A stretch of 64,000 nucleotides of DNA from Lachnospiraceae bacterium (lineage in GTDB: Bacteria > Bacillota > Clostridia > Lachnospirales > Lachnospiraceae). The notes below the pieces were generated by a model. The model did no database searches. It was not told where the DNA came from and worked only from the letters and a program-made list of their open reading frames with translations. The position numbers and the translations under genes were made by a program. Each line of letters begins with the position of its first letter. Within the stretch, counting starts at the first letter, position 1. Location of the stretch: the NCBI GenBank assembly GCA_017455435.1, contig JAFTAU010000023.1:1-64000 (forward strand), in the 5' to 3' direction. Below, piece after piece: positions 52,835 through 61,633 of the stretch.

Positions 52835-53713
52835 ATGGACGAGAGCAAATACGAAGCGTTTTTACTGGCCGTTGACCACGGAAGTTTAACCGCTGCTGCC
52901 GAGTACCTCGGTTATACACAATCCGGCATTACCAGAATAATAAAGGGGCTGGAGGATGAGCTCGGTTTCCCTCTGTTTATCCGCAGCAAAAAGGGCGTTC
53001 GGCTCACCGAAAACGGCAAAACAATGGTGCCTCTTTTCAGGGAAATATACAGGTCCATGCAAAACATCAAGCAGACCAGCGCTGATATCTGCGGCACCGT
53101 TCGCGGCACTCTTACGATAGGATGCTATTTTTCCATCGCTTCGGTATGGATGCCCACGCTGCTCAGGGGCTTTCAGGAGCAGTATCCCGGCCTGAGCATC
53201 AGTCTCCACGAGGGCAGCAACCTGACTATGGACAGGTTTTTAAACGAGAAATCCGTAGATTGCTGCTTCTGCGCTCTGCCCAGAACCGCTTCTGTGGACT
53301 GGATACCGATTTTTGAGGATGAGGTTGTCGCGTGGGTTCCGAAAGACCATCCCGCCGCGAAGGCCGGCGTTCTCGACATCAGAGATCTCGCAAAGGAGCC
53401 GTTTATTCAAACTCATCCAGGCGAAGATACCGAGACGGATACTTTGATTCACAAATTCCATCTCAAGCTGGACGTGCGTTTTACAACGCTGAATGCTTAC
53501 ACTACCTACAATATGGTTTCGAACGGGCTGGGTATCAGTCTGGACCAGAAGCTCCGGGCGCGCAAGTGGTCCGGCAACGTGGCGGAGGTTCCGCTCTCTC
53601 CCAGGCAGTTTGAGTCGCTGGGAATCGCGGTGCCGTCGCTGTCCGACGCCTCACCCGCCGCCAAAAAATTCATCAAATATATTCGTGAAATGAATTTTAA
53701 AGAACTGCTTTGA
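52835..53713 (+). CDS. LysR-type transcriptional regulator
   Basis: 292 residues. Winged HTH at the N terminus (LLAVDHGSLTAAAEYLGYTQSGITRIIKGLE region, about 9-39), effector domain from about 90 (GTLTIGCYFSIASVWMPTLL). CGGAGGGG stands before the ATG. Divergent from tdh-kbl, so the most likely target is threonine degradation; the ligand is unknown. Confidence 0.88.
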   Translation: MDESKYEAFLLAVDHGSLTAAAEYLGYTQSGITRIIKGLEDELGFPLFIRSKKGVRLTENGKTMVPLFREIYRSMQNIKQTSADICGTVRGTLTIGCYFSIASVWMPTLLRGFQEQYPGLSISLHEGSNLTMDRFLNEKSVDCCFCALPRTASVDWIPIFEDEVVAWVPKDHPAAKAGVLDIRDLAKEPFIQTHPGEDTETDTLIHKFHLKLDVRFTTLNAYTTYNMVSNGLGISLDQKLRARKWSGNVAEVPLSPRQFESLGIAVPSLSDASPAAKKFIKYIREMNFKELL

Positions 53714-53788
53714 GACACATCCCTTTGAACTATTCGTTAAAATAAAATTTTTCCGGGAAAAGTGAGTAGTTGAGAAAGTCGTATTAAA

Positions 53789-53826
53789 TGAGAGTGCCAG
53801 AAGGCATGTTGTCTTCAGCACTCTCA
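53789..53826. terminator. Terminator between lysR and the DUF1015 gene
   Basis: TGAGAGTGC (53789-53797)/GCACTCTCA (53818-53826), with an inner GAAG/CTTC pairing, between convergent genes. No clean U-run. Confidence 0.55.
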
Positions 53827-53902
53827 ATTACTCGAACGCATCTTAAATGTGGAAAATTTTTCTAATTGTGCATCAGAGCGGACGAGAAGATTGCCTCACG
53901 TA

Positions 53903-55144
53903 TTATCTGATCCTGCGACCTTCGAGATAATAGCGCTTCTCGCGGGAGTGACCCATGGAGAATGTCTTGCGCGGAAGTACCCCGTCTGCCATAACGCCCA
54001 GGAAGAGCTGACCTTTTCCCATAGGCGGAAGCAGGAACCCTATAGCGTCCTCTCCGCTCGCAAGCTCTATCAGCGCGGGATCGTCGTGAATATAATCTAT
54101 CTCGCCGGCGTTTTCCGACAGATAATCATCCAGGAAATGCTGAAGCACGGCCACGGCGAGCTTTCCTTTTTTCTCGTCGAGAGTGAGCTTTCCGCGGCGG
54201 CTGCCGGCTATCCATTCTATCTCAAACCCGGTATCGGCACAGCATTTGTCCCGAAGCTCCGCAAGGAGTTTTTCGATATCGGCGCCGAAAATGATCCTGT
54301 GTATGGGCTCAAATACTATGGAAGGATCGTGAATGTTTTCGAGTTCGACCAGAGAATAACGCGCGAGCTCCAGCGCGCCCGTGTCCGCGCCCTGCGCTTT
54401 GAGATTTTCATAACACGTCTTCGCGGTGGCGAGGGAGTGGTTTCCGTCGCCTATCGCAAAAAGGAACAGCTTTCCATCCGCGCCGCGGTAACGCTCTTCC
54501 ATGGTATCGCAGTATTTTTTGAACTGCTCATTTATTTCGCGGGCAGTCTCCGCATCCACAAGTCTGCCGCAGATGTGTCCGCCATTTTCAATGAGATCAA
54601 AGTCATAGAGAACTTTCATGCGTCTGGCGTTTTTCGTGGCGGTCTCGACGATTCTTTTTTCATAATCGTCACAAAGCATGATGACGTGGGGGAATTCCAG
54701 CGCGGCGTCTTTTCTGACACGCACACGCGGGGGGATGCGCTCCACCACTGTTTTTTCGGTGGCATGAATCATTGCTTCGGAATCAGGCGAATAATCATAT
54801 TGCTCCAGATCGACCACGCCCAGCAGCCCGGGTCTTACCGCTCCGTTTTCCATGGTGCGCTCGACGTAGATATAGGAATCTTTGTACTCGTCGAAAACAC
54901 CTTCTTCGAGGTAGTTTTCCATGGTGGCGTTGATTTCCTTTATGCGCTCGTCTTCATTGATGCTGCCGAGGTCGCATTCCGGGATAATCATATTGAGAGT
55001 GGAGGGGGCCTTTCCTACGGCGTCCCTGACTCTCTGCCAGTAAGCTTTGTCTGAGGTGAATTGATCGCAGGCGATTACAGCCCACTTTTCCGGATTGGAT
55101 GTGTGCGGAATCAGGATGTCCGCTTCTTTGAATAATCTGTTCAT
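53903..55144 (-). CDS. DUF1015 family protein
   Basis: 413 residues, typical for DUF1015. The family's landmark FAIGDGNHSLATAKTCYENLK (here a 21-residue region near 225-245; core GDGNHS) and the opening KEADILIPHTSNPEKWAVIACDQ are clear, as is the HATEKTVVERIPPRVRVRKDA segment. AAGGAAG precedes the ATG. The function is not established; members are sometimes found beside serine or D-amino-acid genes. The long plus-strand frame across it is a shadow. Confidence 0.88.
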   Translation of the reverse strand: MNRLFKEADILIPHTSNPEKWAVIACDQFTSDKAYWQRVRDAVGKAPSTLNMIIPECDLGSINEDERIKEINATMENYLEEGVFDEYKDSYIYVERTMENGAVRPGLLGVVDLEQYDYSPDSEAMIHATEKTVVERIPPRVRVRKDAALEFPHVIMLCDDYEKRIVETATKNARRMKVLYDFDLIENGGHICGRLVDAETAREINEQFKKYCDTMEERYRGADGKLFLFAIGDGNHSLATAKTCYENLKAQGADTGALELARYSLVELENIHDPSIVFEPIHRIIFGADIEKLLAELRDKCCADTGFEIEWIAGSRRGKLTLDEKKGKLAVAVLQHFLDDYLSENAGEIDYIHDDPALIELASGEDAIGFLLPPMGKGQLFLGVMADGVLPRKTFSMGHSREKRYYLEGRRIR

Positions 55145-55490
55145 TTTTCTTCCTTTTAGCTTTGCGTCCCTGTTTCAGCCGGCGCTGTATTTGCGGGCGC
55201 GTTTTTTTCGGTAATACTTTAACACATTTTTCTTTGAATTTAAACTGACAGATTTGAGCTTATAACACATTCCCGCTATAATCTCTACTACTGCAAGGTT
55301 TAAACGTAACACCGTATGAGTTGTTGCAGGATATTGGCTTTTTTCCTACATTTGATATTATACAGGCAGAATCGGACTCGACCCACTGCCGGAATTGGCG
55401 GAGGGCACAGAGCCCTTTTCTTTTGCGTAGTATATTGCATTCAAAGGGAGATTCGCGACCCGGCTTTTTTATGCGGGTTTTTTCAATCAG
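55145..55490. other. Intergenic region before the 52-bp repeats
   Basis: No convincing gene. A minus-strand frame crosses it into the repeats but lacks a ribosome site. GGCAG...CTGCC at 55364-55389 forms a hairpin with a T-arm-like loop but no tRNA. ACCCG (55458-55462)/CGGGT (55474-55478) followed by TTTTTT is a weak plus-strand terminator. Confidence 0.4.
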
Positions 55491-55800
55491 ATCTCCGTAG
55501 AGATTGGCACATCCTCGATTCATAGGGAGTTTTTGAATTAAAATCTCCGTAGAGATTGGCATATCCTCGATTTATAGGGAGTTTTCAAAATAAAATCTCC
55601 GTAGAGATTGGCATATCCTCGATTTATAGGGAGTTTTTAAAATAAAATCTCCGTAGAGATTGGCACATCCTCGATTTATAGGGAGTTTTCAAAATAAAAT
55701 CTCCGTAGAGATTGGCACATCCTCGATTCATAGGGAGTTTTTAAAATAAAATCTCCGTAGAGATTGGCACATCCTCGATTTATAGGGAGTTTTTAAAAAT
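55491..55800. repeat. Tandem repeat, six units of exactly 52 bp
   Basis: Units start at 55491, 55543, 55595, 55647, 55699 and 55751. Each begins ATCTCCGTAGAGATTGGCA, then YATCCTCGATT, YATAGGGAG and TTTT with an A/T-rich tail. Variation is confined to a few C/T and A/G positions. ATCTC.cgta.GAGAT inside each unit can fold into a small hairpin, and CTCC/GGGAG within the unit can pair over a longer range. 52 is not a multiple of 3, so the array is not coding. No unique spacers, so not CRISPR. Confidence 0.92.
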
Positions 55801-56070
55801 CAGGAAACTAGGCCTACCCTATCTCGGAGAAAATGACCTCTGAATTACTCTCTTTTCTCCTCAACAAGATTATTGCGCAGCAGGGCGGGCAATATGAACT
55901 CCCCAAATATCATATATGACAATTTGTTGTTATGAATTGCTTGAAAAGAAATGATTAAAATGAGAAAATGTGTCATAAATAGACACGCTTCGCGGGGCTA
56001 TCGGCGCGGAACGTTTTCCGGATAGTGTCAAGCGATCTACGAAAAAACGGATTAAAGAAAAAATAGTTTC
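55801..56070. other. Spacer before the D-aminoacylase gene
   Basis: About 270 bp with no gene. Contains the upstream region of the gene at 56084; no consensus promoter stands out. Confidence 0.3.
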
Positions 56071-56083
56071 CGGAGGGAATATG

Positions 56084-57673
56084 ATGTATGACATAATTAT
56101 AAAAAACGGTCTGATTGTTGACGGAACCGCTGGGGAGCCTTATGACGGCGCGGTCTGCGTAAAGGACGGCAGGATTTCAAAGATTATCAGAGGCGCGGCA
56201 GACGGCGAAACCGCCGAAACTGTGTTCGACGCGAAAGGGCGAGTCATTGCCCCCGGTTTTATTGATATTCACACGCATTCCGATTATTCATATCTTTTTG
56301 ACCCCACGATGATAGGCAACATCAGCTCCGGCGTGACCTTCGTGGTCAGCGGAAACTGCGGGCGCTCTCCCATTCCGGTGCGCGATACCTCGGCGCCGCT
56401 GAAGGTGGGCGGAGTTTTCGCGGAAAAGCATATCGACCGCGAAATGTTTGACGCGTATGACGTGACGACTTACGGTGAAAACATTGCAAAACACGGATGC
56501 ACCACCAATTATGGCGCGCTTATCGGGCACGGTTTTCTCAGAAACGCTATCATAGGAATGGAGAAGAGAGATCTGACGGACGCCGAGCTAACTGAAATGT
56601 GTGATTTGGCGAATAAAATGCTGGAGCAGGGCGCTCTCGGCATTTCGCTGGGACTCATCTACGCACCGGGCAGTTTTTGCAGGACGGAGGAGCTGATTTC
56701 GCTCGCAAAGGTAGTCAAAAAGCATGACAAACTGATCTGCGTCCACATGAGAAATGAAAACGATTATATTTTTGAAGCCATAGACGAAATGATAGAAATC
56801 GGTCGAAAGACCGGGTGCCGCATCGAGATATCCCATCTGAAGCTGATGGGCAAGCGCCAGTGGGGCAAGTCAGCTAAGCTGCTCGCAAAGATTGACCGGG
56901 CGCGGGCGAGCGGTATCCGGATCACCTGCGACCAGTATCCTTATACTTCTTCGTCTTCCGGCATCGCCTCGTGCTATCCGGTGTGGGCGCTGGACGGCGG
57001 CTTTGACGCGCTGGCCGACAGATGCAGGGATGACGCGACCTGGGAAAAGATTGTTCCGGAACTGCTCGAAAAAATGGACAGCCGCGGCGGCGCGGAGAAC
57101 ATCATTCCGGGAGAAACCGGCACCGTGGTGCATCCGGAATTTATCGGAAAAAATCTGCCGCAGATTGCGGATGAAATGGGGCTGCCGCTGCTGGAAGCCA
57201 TCAGGCAGATGACCATTATCTGCGGCGGCAACGTGAAATGCTTCTACAATAATATGTCCGAGGAAGACGTGCTGGCCATTATGTCGCGCACGGATATCTG
57301 CACCATCAGCGACGGAACCACTTATGATGTGAAGGATTACGTCGGGGCGCCGCACCCGCGCAACATCGGGACGTTCCCGAGATTTTTCAGGCTGGTGCGC
57401 GAGCATAATCTGATGCCGCTTCAGTCGGCGGTAGCGCGGTGCACTTCGCTGCCGGCCTCCGTTATCAGAGTCGACGATGAATACGGTTTTATTAAGGAGG
57501 GCTACGCCGCCTCCATCACCGTGTTTGACCCGGATAATATCACCGACAAAGCCACCTACGAAAACGGGGCGCTGCTTTCCGAAGGCATCGACCTGGTGTT
57601 GGTAAACGGGGAGGTCGTTTTCAAAGACGGAGCCGTGACTTCCGCCCGCCCCGGAAGGTTGGTGAAGAGATAA
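56084..57673 (+). CDS. N-acyl-D-amino-acid deacylase (D-aminoacylase family)
   Basis: 529 residues. Two ATGs in a row; the second (56084) has GGAGGG at a better 6-nt distance. Amidohydrolase superfamily, D-aminoacylase type: metal His pair in FIDIHTHSDYSYLFDP (about 60-75), SGNCGRSP with the family's Cys, an active-site region HMRNENDYIFEAIDEM, RIEISHLKLMGKRQWGKS (His) and CTISDGTTYDVKDYVGAPHPRN with the catalytic Asp. It releases D-amino acids from N-acyl forms, or acts on related acylated or cyclic substrates. It is monocistronic, ended by the hairpin at 57683-57710. Confidence 0.88.
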   Translation: MYDIIIKNGLIVDGTAGEPYDGAVCVKDGRISKIIRGAADGETAETVFDAKGRVIAPGFIDIHTHSDYSYLFDPTMIGNISSGVTFVVSGNCGRSPIPVRDTSAPLKVGGVFAEKHIDREMFDAYDVTTYGENIAKHGCTTNYGALIGHGFLRNAIIGMEKRDLTDAELTEMCDLANKMLEQGALGISLGLIYAPGSFCRTEELISLAKVVKKHDKLICVHMRNENDYIFEAIDEMIEIGRKTGCRIEISHLKLMGKRQWGKSAKLLAKIDRARASGIRITCDQYPYTSSSSGIASCYPVWALDGGFDALADRCRDDATWEKIVPELLEKMDSRGGAENIIPGETGTVVHPEFIGKNLPQIADEMGLPLLEAIRQMTIICGGNVKCFYNNMSEEDVLAIMSRTDICTISDGTTYDVKDYVGAPHPRNIGTFPRFFRLVREHNLMPLQSAVARCTSLPASVIRVDDEYGFIKEGYAASITVFDPDNITDKATYENGALLSEGIDLVLVNGEVVFKDGAVTSARPGRLVKR

Positions 57674-57682
57674 ATAAAACCC

Positions 57683-57710
57683 AGGAAACGGTCCTCAAGG
57701 GCCGTTTCCT
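57683..57710. terminator. Terminator between D-aminoacylase and fic genes
   Basis: AGGAAACGG (57683-57691)/CCGTTTCCT (57702-57710) between convergent genes, plus TCC/GGG nearer the loop. Followed by a weak U-rich stretch. Confidence 0.65.
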
Positions 57711-57730
57711 ATTGTTTAATTGCTAATATT

Positions 57731-58720
57731 TTATTTTTTTATATATCTTTGATTTCTGCTTCGCGGCTTATCAGGCACTGTCATTTCAACGAGACCCAAT
57801 TCAATCGCCGGACGAAGATAATTCTGTCGGAAGTTTTCTTTTGCTTTAATATCAAGCTTTGCCATTATCTGGTTTGCCGTATACGGCACATCATAATCCA
57901 TTACATCGAGTAATCGCCCGATGTACTCTGATATATGCCCTTCTTTTGCAGAAGCCTGCCCTAAAATATCCGTAAACGCATTATCGGTTTGACGAAGCAT
58001 GAATTCAATAAACTGATTTGACTTTCCGGCACTATGGCAGTCTGCGATTGCTTTGTAATAACCGGCTTGATCTTTCTCAATCTGGCTCTCAATCGGCAAA
58101 TACTGAAAAATCTCGCGCCACCTTGTAAGAATTACCGTTTGCCAAAGTCTGGCCATCCGGCCATTACCATCAGAGAACGGATGGATAAAGACAAACTCAT
58201 AATGAAATACCGAAGACAGGATGAGCGGGCTCAATTCTTTTTCTCTTTTCATCCATGAAAATAAATCCCTTATATGCCCGGGAACCATTTGCGGTTTAGG
58301 AGCAATAAAGATTACTTTTTCTCCGTCAAACACTCCTTCGTCTCCGCTGCGGAATACTCCGGACTCCTCGACTAAACCACCGGTCATTATTCCGTGGATG
58401 CGCTTTAATTCCTTGATTGAATATGGATCAATATTCGGAATTTCCTCATAAGCAGCATACGCATTTTTGACTTCCTGTATTTCGTTCCTCGGACCCAATA
58501 CTTCATGACCGGCAATAACATCCCTGACTTCTTTCAGTGTCAGAGAATTTGCCTCTATCGTCAGAGAAGAATGTATCGAGCGGATTCGGTTGCTGCGCCG
58601 CAGATGCGGTTTTGCATCAAGATTATGATACAGATTCAATTCGCCTAACTTCTCAGATATTGATGCTGTTAGCGAGAGCATAGCCGATGAGATATCAAAC
58701 GGAGGTGAATAATTCGACAT
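57731..58720 (-). CDS. Fic family protein
   Basis: 329 residues. The active-site loop HPFSDGNGRMARLWQ (about 175-189) is the complete Fic motif HPFx(D/E)GNGRxxR, so AMP transfer is possible. N-terminal Fic_N segment with SSLTIEANSL (about 52-61), near the inhibitory (S/T)xxxE(G/N) pattern but with Ala in the last place. The C-terminal 60 residues look like a winged helix (YTANQIMAKLDIKAKENFRQ). AGAGG precedes the ATG. No antitoxin gene adjoins it, so it is probably self-inhibited. The target is unknown. Confidence 0.92.
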   Translation of the reverse strand: MSNYSPPFDISSAMLSLTASISEKLGELNLYHNLDAKPHLRRSNRIRSIHSSLTIEANSLTLKEVRDVIAGHEVLGPRNEIQEVKNAYAAYEEIPNIDPYSIKELKRIHGIMTGGLVEESGVFRSGDEGVFDGEKVIFIAPKPQMVPGHIRDLFSWMKREKELSPLILSSVFHYEFVFIHPFSDGNGRMARLWQTVILTRWREIFQYLPIESQIEKDQAGYYKAIADCHSAGKSNQFIEFMLRQTDNAFTDILGQASAKEGHISEYIGRLLDVMDYDVPYTANQIMAKLDIKAKENFRQNYLRPAIELGLVEMTVPDKPRSRNQRYIKK

Positions 58721-58804
58721 CAGAAATACCTCTAATTATCTTGTTAGTTTACTTGTTATCTATCTTACTATGCTTTTTTCTTTTTTTCAATAATGAATCA
58801 TTAT

Positions 58805-60076
58805 TTATTCCGGCATGGGGAGGGTGGCGCCGCCGAAGGGCATGGCGATGACCGTGGCGTCCGGACCGTACTTTTCCATGGCGGCATCAAAGGCTTCCTG
58901 TGCGGTGCGGCGCGGCGTCATAAAAATGCTCCGGACCGTGTCGTCGTCCATCTCGCTGACGAGGTCGATATCCGCCTTCTGCATAACCATTGCGACTGCC
59001 GCGGCTTTGTGCCCGCCGAGCTGAAAATGCTCATTGATACGTTTTATCATAGATTCCGGCGTGGGCGCCGCCTTGAACCATTCTTCAAAAATCTTGCTCC
59101 CGAAGCCCTCGTTGCAAGCGCCGATCAGAATAATGCGTCCGCCGTTTCTGACGGCGTGTTTTGAATTGTCGAGCGCTTTCTGAACCTGATAAAGATTCGC
59201 GTCCTTTGGCGCACCGCCCTGCGAAACGAGAACAATATCCGCCTGGCGGGCAAGGGGCTTTCTATACATTTTGTCGAGATACGCGCAGCCGTCGCGGTGA
59301 GCTTTTATCATATCTCCGGCAACAGCATAGACGATGTGCTTGTGCTCGTCCAGAACCACGTTGACCATATAATCGGCGCCGCAGATTCTGCCGGCCTCCT
59401 CGATGTCCTGACGGATGGGGTTTGTGTCGATGTTTCCTGCATGCGCCGCATCCTGCACCATCATCCGGTGGTTTGCCTGAATGGCGGCAGGAGTGGAAAC
59501 GCCGGGCATAATAGCTTTGTAGCCGCCGGAATATCCGGCAAAGTAGTGAAATTCTATATTTCCGGTGCAAATGATATAATCCGCCTCAGCAACGCTGCGG
59601 GTGATGTCAACCGGCGTGCCGCAAGCGGTCTCCCCGAGACGAATACAATCGTTCGGGTCGGAATCTACGCAGCGCACAGTGTTAAACACATAGTCGCCGG
59701 CAAGGCGTCTTTTTTCTTCGTCGGTGTGACCTCTGTGAGAGCCGAGGGCAAAAACAACCGTTATTTCCCCGGCGTCGCACCCCGCCGCCAAAAGCTCGCG
59801 GACTATGGACGGGAGAATATCGTAGCTGGGGACGGGTCTGGATATGTCGCTGGCGATTATTGCGATACTAAGCCTGTCCTTTCCGAGCGCGGCCTTTTTG
59901 GTTTTGACGCTGTCGCTAAGGAGCGGCGCTCCGATGGGGTGCGCCAGGGCGTAGTCCACCGCCTCTGCGCCGCGGCGTTCATGATTAATCTCATTCGCGA
60001 CAAGAATACCGAGCAGATTTTTGTCCGGAACTTCTACGATTTGTTCACCTTTTCCGTAACCGAATTCAAGCTTCAT
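58805..60076 (-). CDS. larA: LarA family (lactate racemase-like, DUF2088) protein
   Basis: 423 residues, equal to the L. plantarum enzyme. SDISRPVPS (76-84), GSHRGHTDEE (112-121), NIEFHYFAGYSGGYKAIMPG with His 177 and Lys 187, the latter matching the Lys that carries the nickel-pincer cofactor, and ANHRMM with His 203. LarA relatives racemise lactate or epimerise other 2-hydroxy acids, so lactate is not certain. The cofactor genes larB, larC and larE are not in the window. AAGGAC precedes the ATG. Confidence 0.88.
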   Translation of the reverse strand: MKLEFGYGKGEQIVEVPDKNLLGILVANEINHERRGAEAVDYALAHPIGAPLLSDSVKTKKAALGKDRLSIAIIASDISRPVPSYDILPSIVRELLAAGCDAGEITVVFALGSHRGHTDEEKRRLAGDYVFNTVRCVDSDPNDCIRLGETACGTPVDITRSVAEADYIICTGNIEFHYFAGYSGGYKAIMPGVSTPAAIQANHRMMVQDAAHAGNIDTNPIRQDIEEAGRICGADYMVNVVLDEHKHIVYAVAGDMIKAHRDGCAYLDKMYRKPLARQADIVLVSQGGAPKDANLYQVQKALDNSKHAVRNGGRIILIGACNEGFGSKIFEEWFKAAPTPESMIKRINEHFQLGGHKAAAVAMVMQKADIDLVSEMDDDTVRSIFMTPRRTAQEAFDAAMEKYGPDATVIAMPFGGATLPMPE

Positions 60077-60111
60077 TTATTGTCCTTTCAAAAAGCGCCG
60101 ATGCAATTATA

Positions 60112-60302
60112 GCCGCTGAACTTTTTATCGCAAAGTCGGATCGAATGATTTTTTAAATCAGCGCGCTTGACTTCTAAAATCCTTGAAAAATCAAAACTCG
60201 CTTCGCTCAGACATATGATTTTTCTGCGGATTTCTTTACGAAGTCTTCGCTGCTGATTTGACAAAAATCACGATATACTTTGCGATAAATAAGTTCAGCG
60301 GC
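60112..60302. repeat. 191-bp long inverted repeat
   Basis: Nested perfect arms in symmetric order: GCCGCTGAAC (60112-60121)/GTTCAGCGGC (60293-60302); ATCGCAAAGT (60127-60136)/ACTTTGCGAT (60277-60286); GATTTTT (60147-60153)/AAAAATC (60263-60269); AAATCAGC (60155-60162)/GCTGATTT (60252-60259); GACTTC (60169-60174)/GAAGTC (60240-60245); GAAAAATCA (60185-60193)/TGATTTTTC (60216-60224). It would fold into one long hairpin. No reading frame inside. Candidate MITE, BIME-like element or structured RNA between the larA start and the end of the glutaminase gene. Confidence 0.85.
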
Positions 60303-60340
60303 GAAAACCCCGTCGGGTATGTATTAAAAATTAATCAGGT

Positions 60341-61627
60341 TTACTTCTCCGTCCACTTCCGATACAAAACCGGCATCCAGAGGCCGGCCTGCACGGTACG
60401 CGCCTGGAAGCCCCTGTGTCTGGGCGCCGAAGTAAAGTAAAGGTCGGTGAACGGAACCCTGTCCGGAGTTTCGACAAGGAACGCATACATAGCATCGATT
60501 ATCATATCCGCAAGCTCAGCATCCTCACACATGGCCGCCGCCCACATCTGCCAGTCGCTCTTGGTGTATTCGCCGCGGCTGTCCATGGGCAGACCGTAAG
60601 GATTCATCACCTTTTTGTACCATGCGGCCTCCTTCTTATAAACCTCGTCAGGGAAAAGTCCGAGCCCCAGCAGACGGTCCCAGACCATATTGTACTTGAT
60701 CGACCAGGTATTTTCGCTGTCAAAGGTGAGCTTGTAATGGTCGCCCTCGGCGGCATTTTCCAGCCACTGTGCGGCAAAACGTTCCGCCGCCTCGCGGTAT
60801 TTCGCCTCCCCGGAAAGCTCCGCAAAGGCTCCGATGGCACATATACCCTTTACGGAAAGATTGCAATTGTGCGCAAGATGCCCTGCAAAATCGTCGGTGC
60901 AGAGCTGGCACTCCGGGTCATAGCCCACGCCTGCCAGATAATCCGCCCACTTTGTCAGGAGCTCTCTGTGTTTTTCAAAATAAGCCTTGCCTCCCTCTGC
61001 GCGGCAGACGGCGGCCACACAAAGAATCATATTGCCGCATTCCTCCACCGGCATCTGTGAATCACGCGGGTCGGGGCGCTTGGCAACGTGCCGCTGAATA
61101 AAACCGTAGGTCTGGCCATTTGCCAGCGGGTAGGTTCCCACGTCGTGAGGCGCAAATTCATACTCCCATTTTCCGCGGTAAACCAGCTCAAAAATCGGCT
61201 CCAACATGCCGCGCACGATAGACGGGCACTCCAGCAGAAAAAGCGGAACCGACGGATATGTCACGTCAACCGTGCCGATAGAGCCGTTGGAATAATTTTC
61301 TTTTGAGAAGAACAGCGGCGTGCCGTCGTCAATTACGAGCTTGTGGCCTGCGACTGCTTCGCGATAGGCCAGCGCCAGTATCTGCTGATATTTTTCGCCG
61401 AAAGGCGCCGCATCAGCCATGAGCTTTTCTTCTGCCGCATCGACCTTTGCGATAATCTCTTCATACTCCGCGATGCCTCTGCCGAGCATTTCGTCAAAAG
61501 CCATCCCGTCCTTTTTCCAGTAGGCGTCCAGATTTTTGCCGAAATATTGAATCGACTTTATGTCGTCATACGCGAAAATGATGCGTCCCTCGTACTCTGC
61601 GTCCAGCTCCTGCGTGAAAACCAGCAT
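60341..61627 (-). pseudogene. Glutaminase-family protein, C-terminal part after in-frame TAA
   Basis: 428 codons in the same frame as the piece at 61634-62374. Matches the C-terminal part of the GtaA/DUF4965-DUF1793 glutaminase family: AYDDIKSIQYFGK near the start, LAYREAVAGHKLV, SNGSIGTVDVTYPSVPLFLL, APHDVGTYPLANGQ, MPVEECGNMILCVAA and TFDSENTWSIKYNMVWDRLLGL. The Met at 61627 has no ribosome site and lies inside a conserved segment (WPMLVFTQELD), so it is unlikely to be a true start. If TAA at 61634-61636 is real, this is dead or made only by readthrough. Confidence 0.75.
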
Positions 61628-61633
61628 CGGCCA

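Noticed and set aside
53849..55054. 401-codon plus-strand frame
   Set aside because: It is the antisense shadow of the DUF1015 gene, which has a family match and a good ribosome site.
55364..55389. tRNA fragment or attachment site (T-arm-like gggtcgagtcc)
   Set aside because: Only a GGCAG/CTGCC hairpin is present; acceptor, D and anticodon arms are missing, and no integrase is near.
55260..55562. 100-codon minus-strand gene
   Set aside because: It starts inside the 52-bp repeats, whose period is not a multiple of 3, and it has no ribosome site.
55491..55800. CRISPR array
   Set aside because: The whole 52-bp unit repeats; there are no unique spacers and no cas genes in the window.
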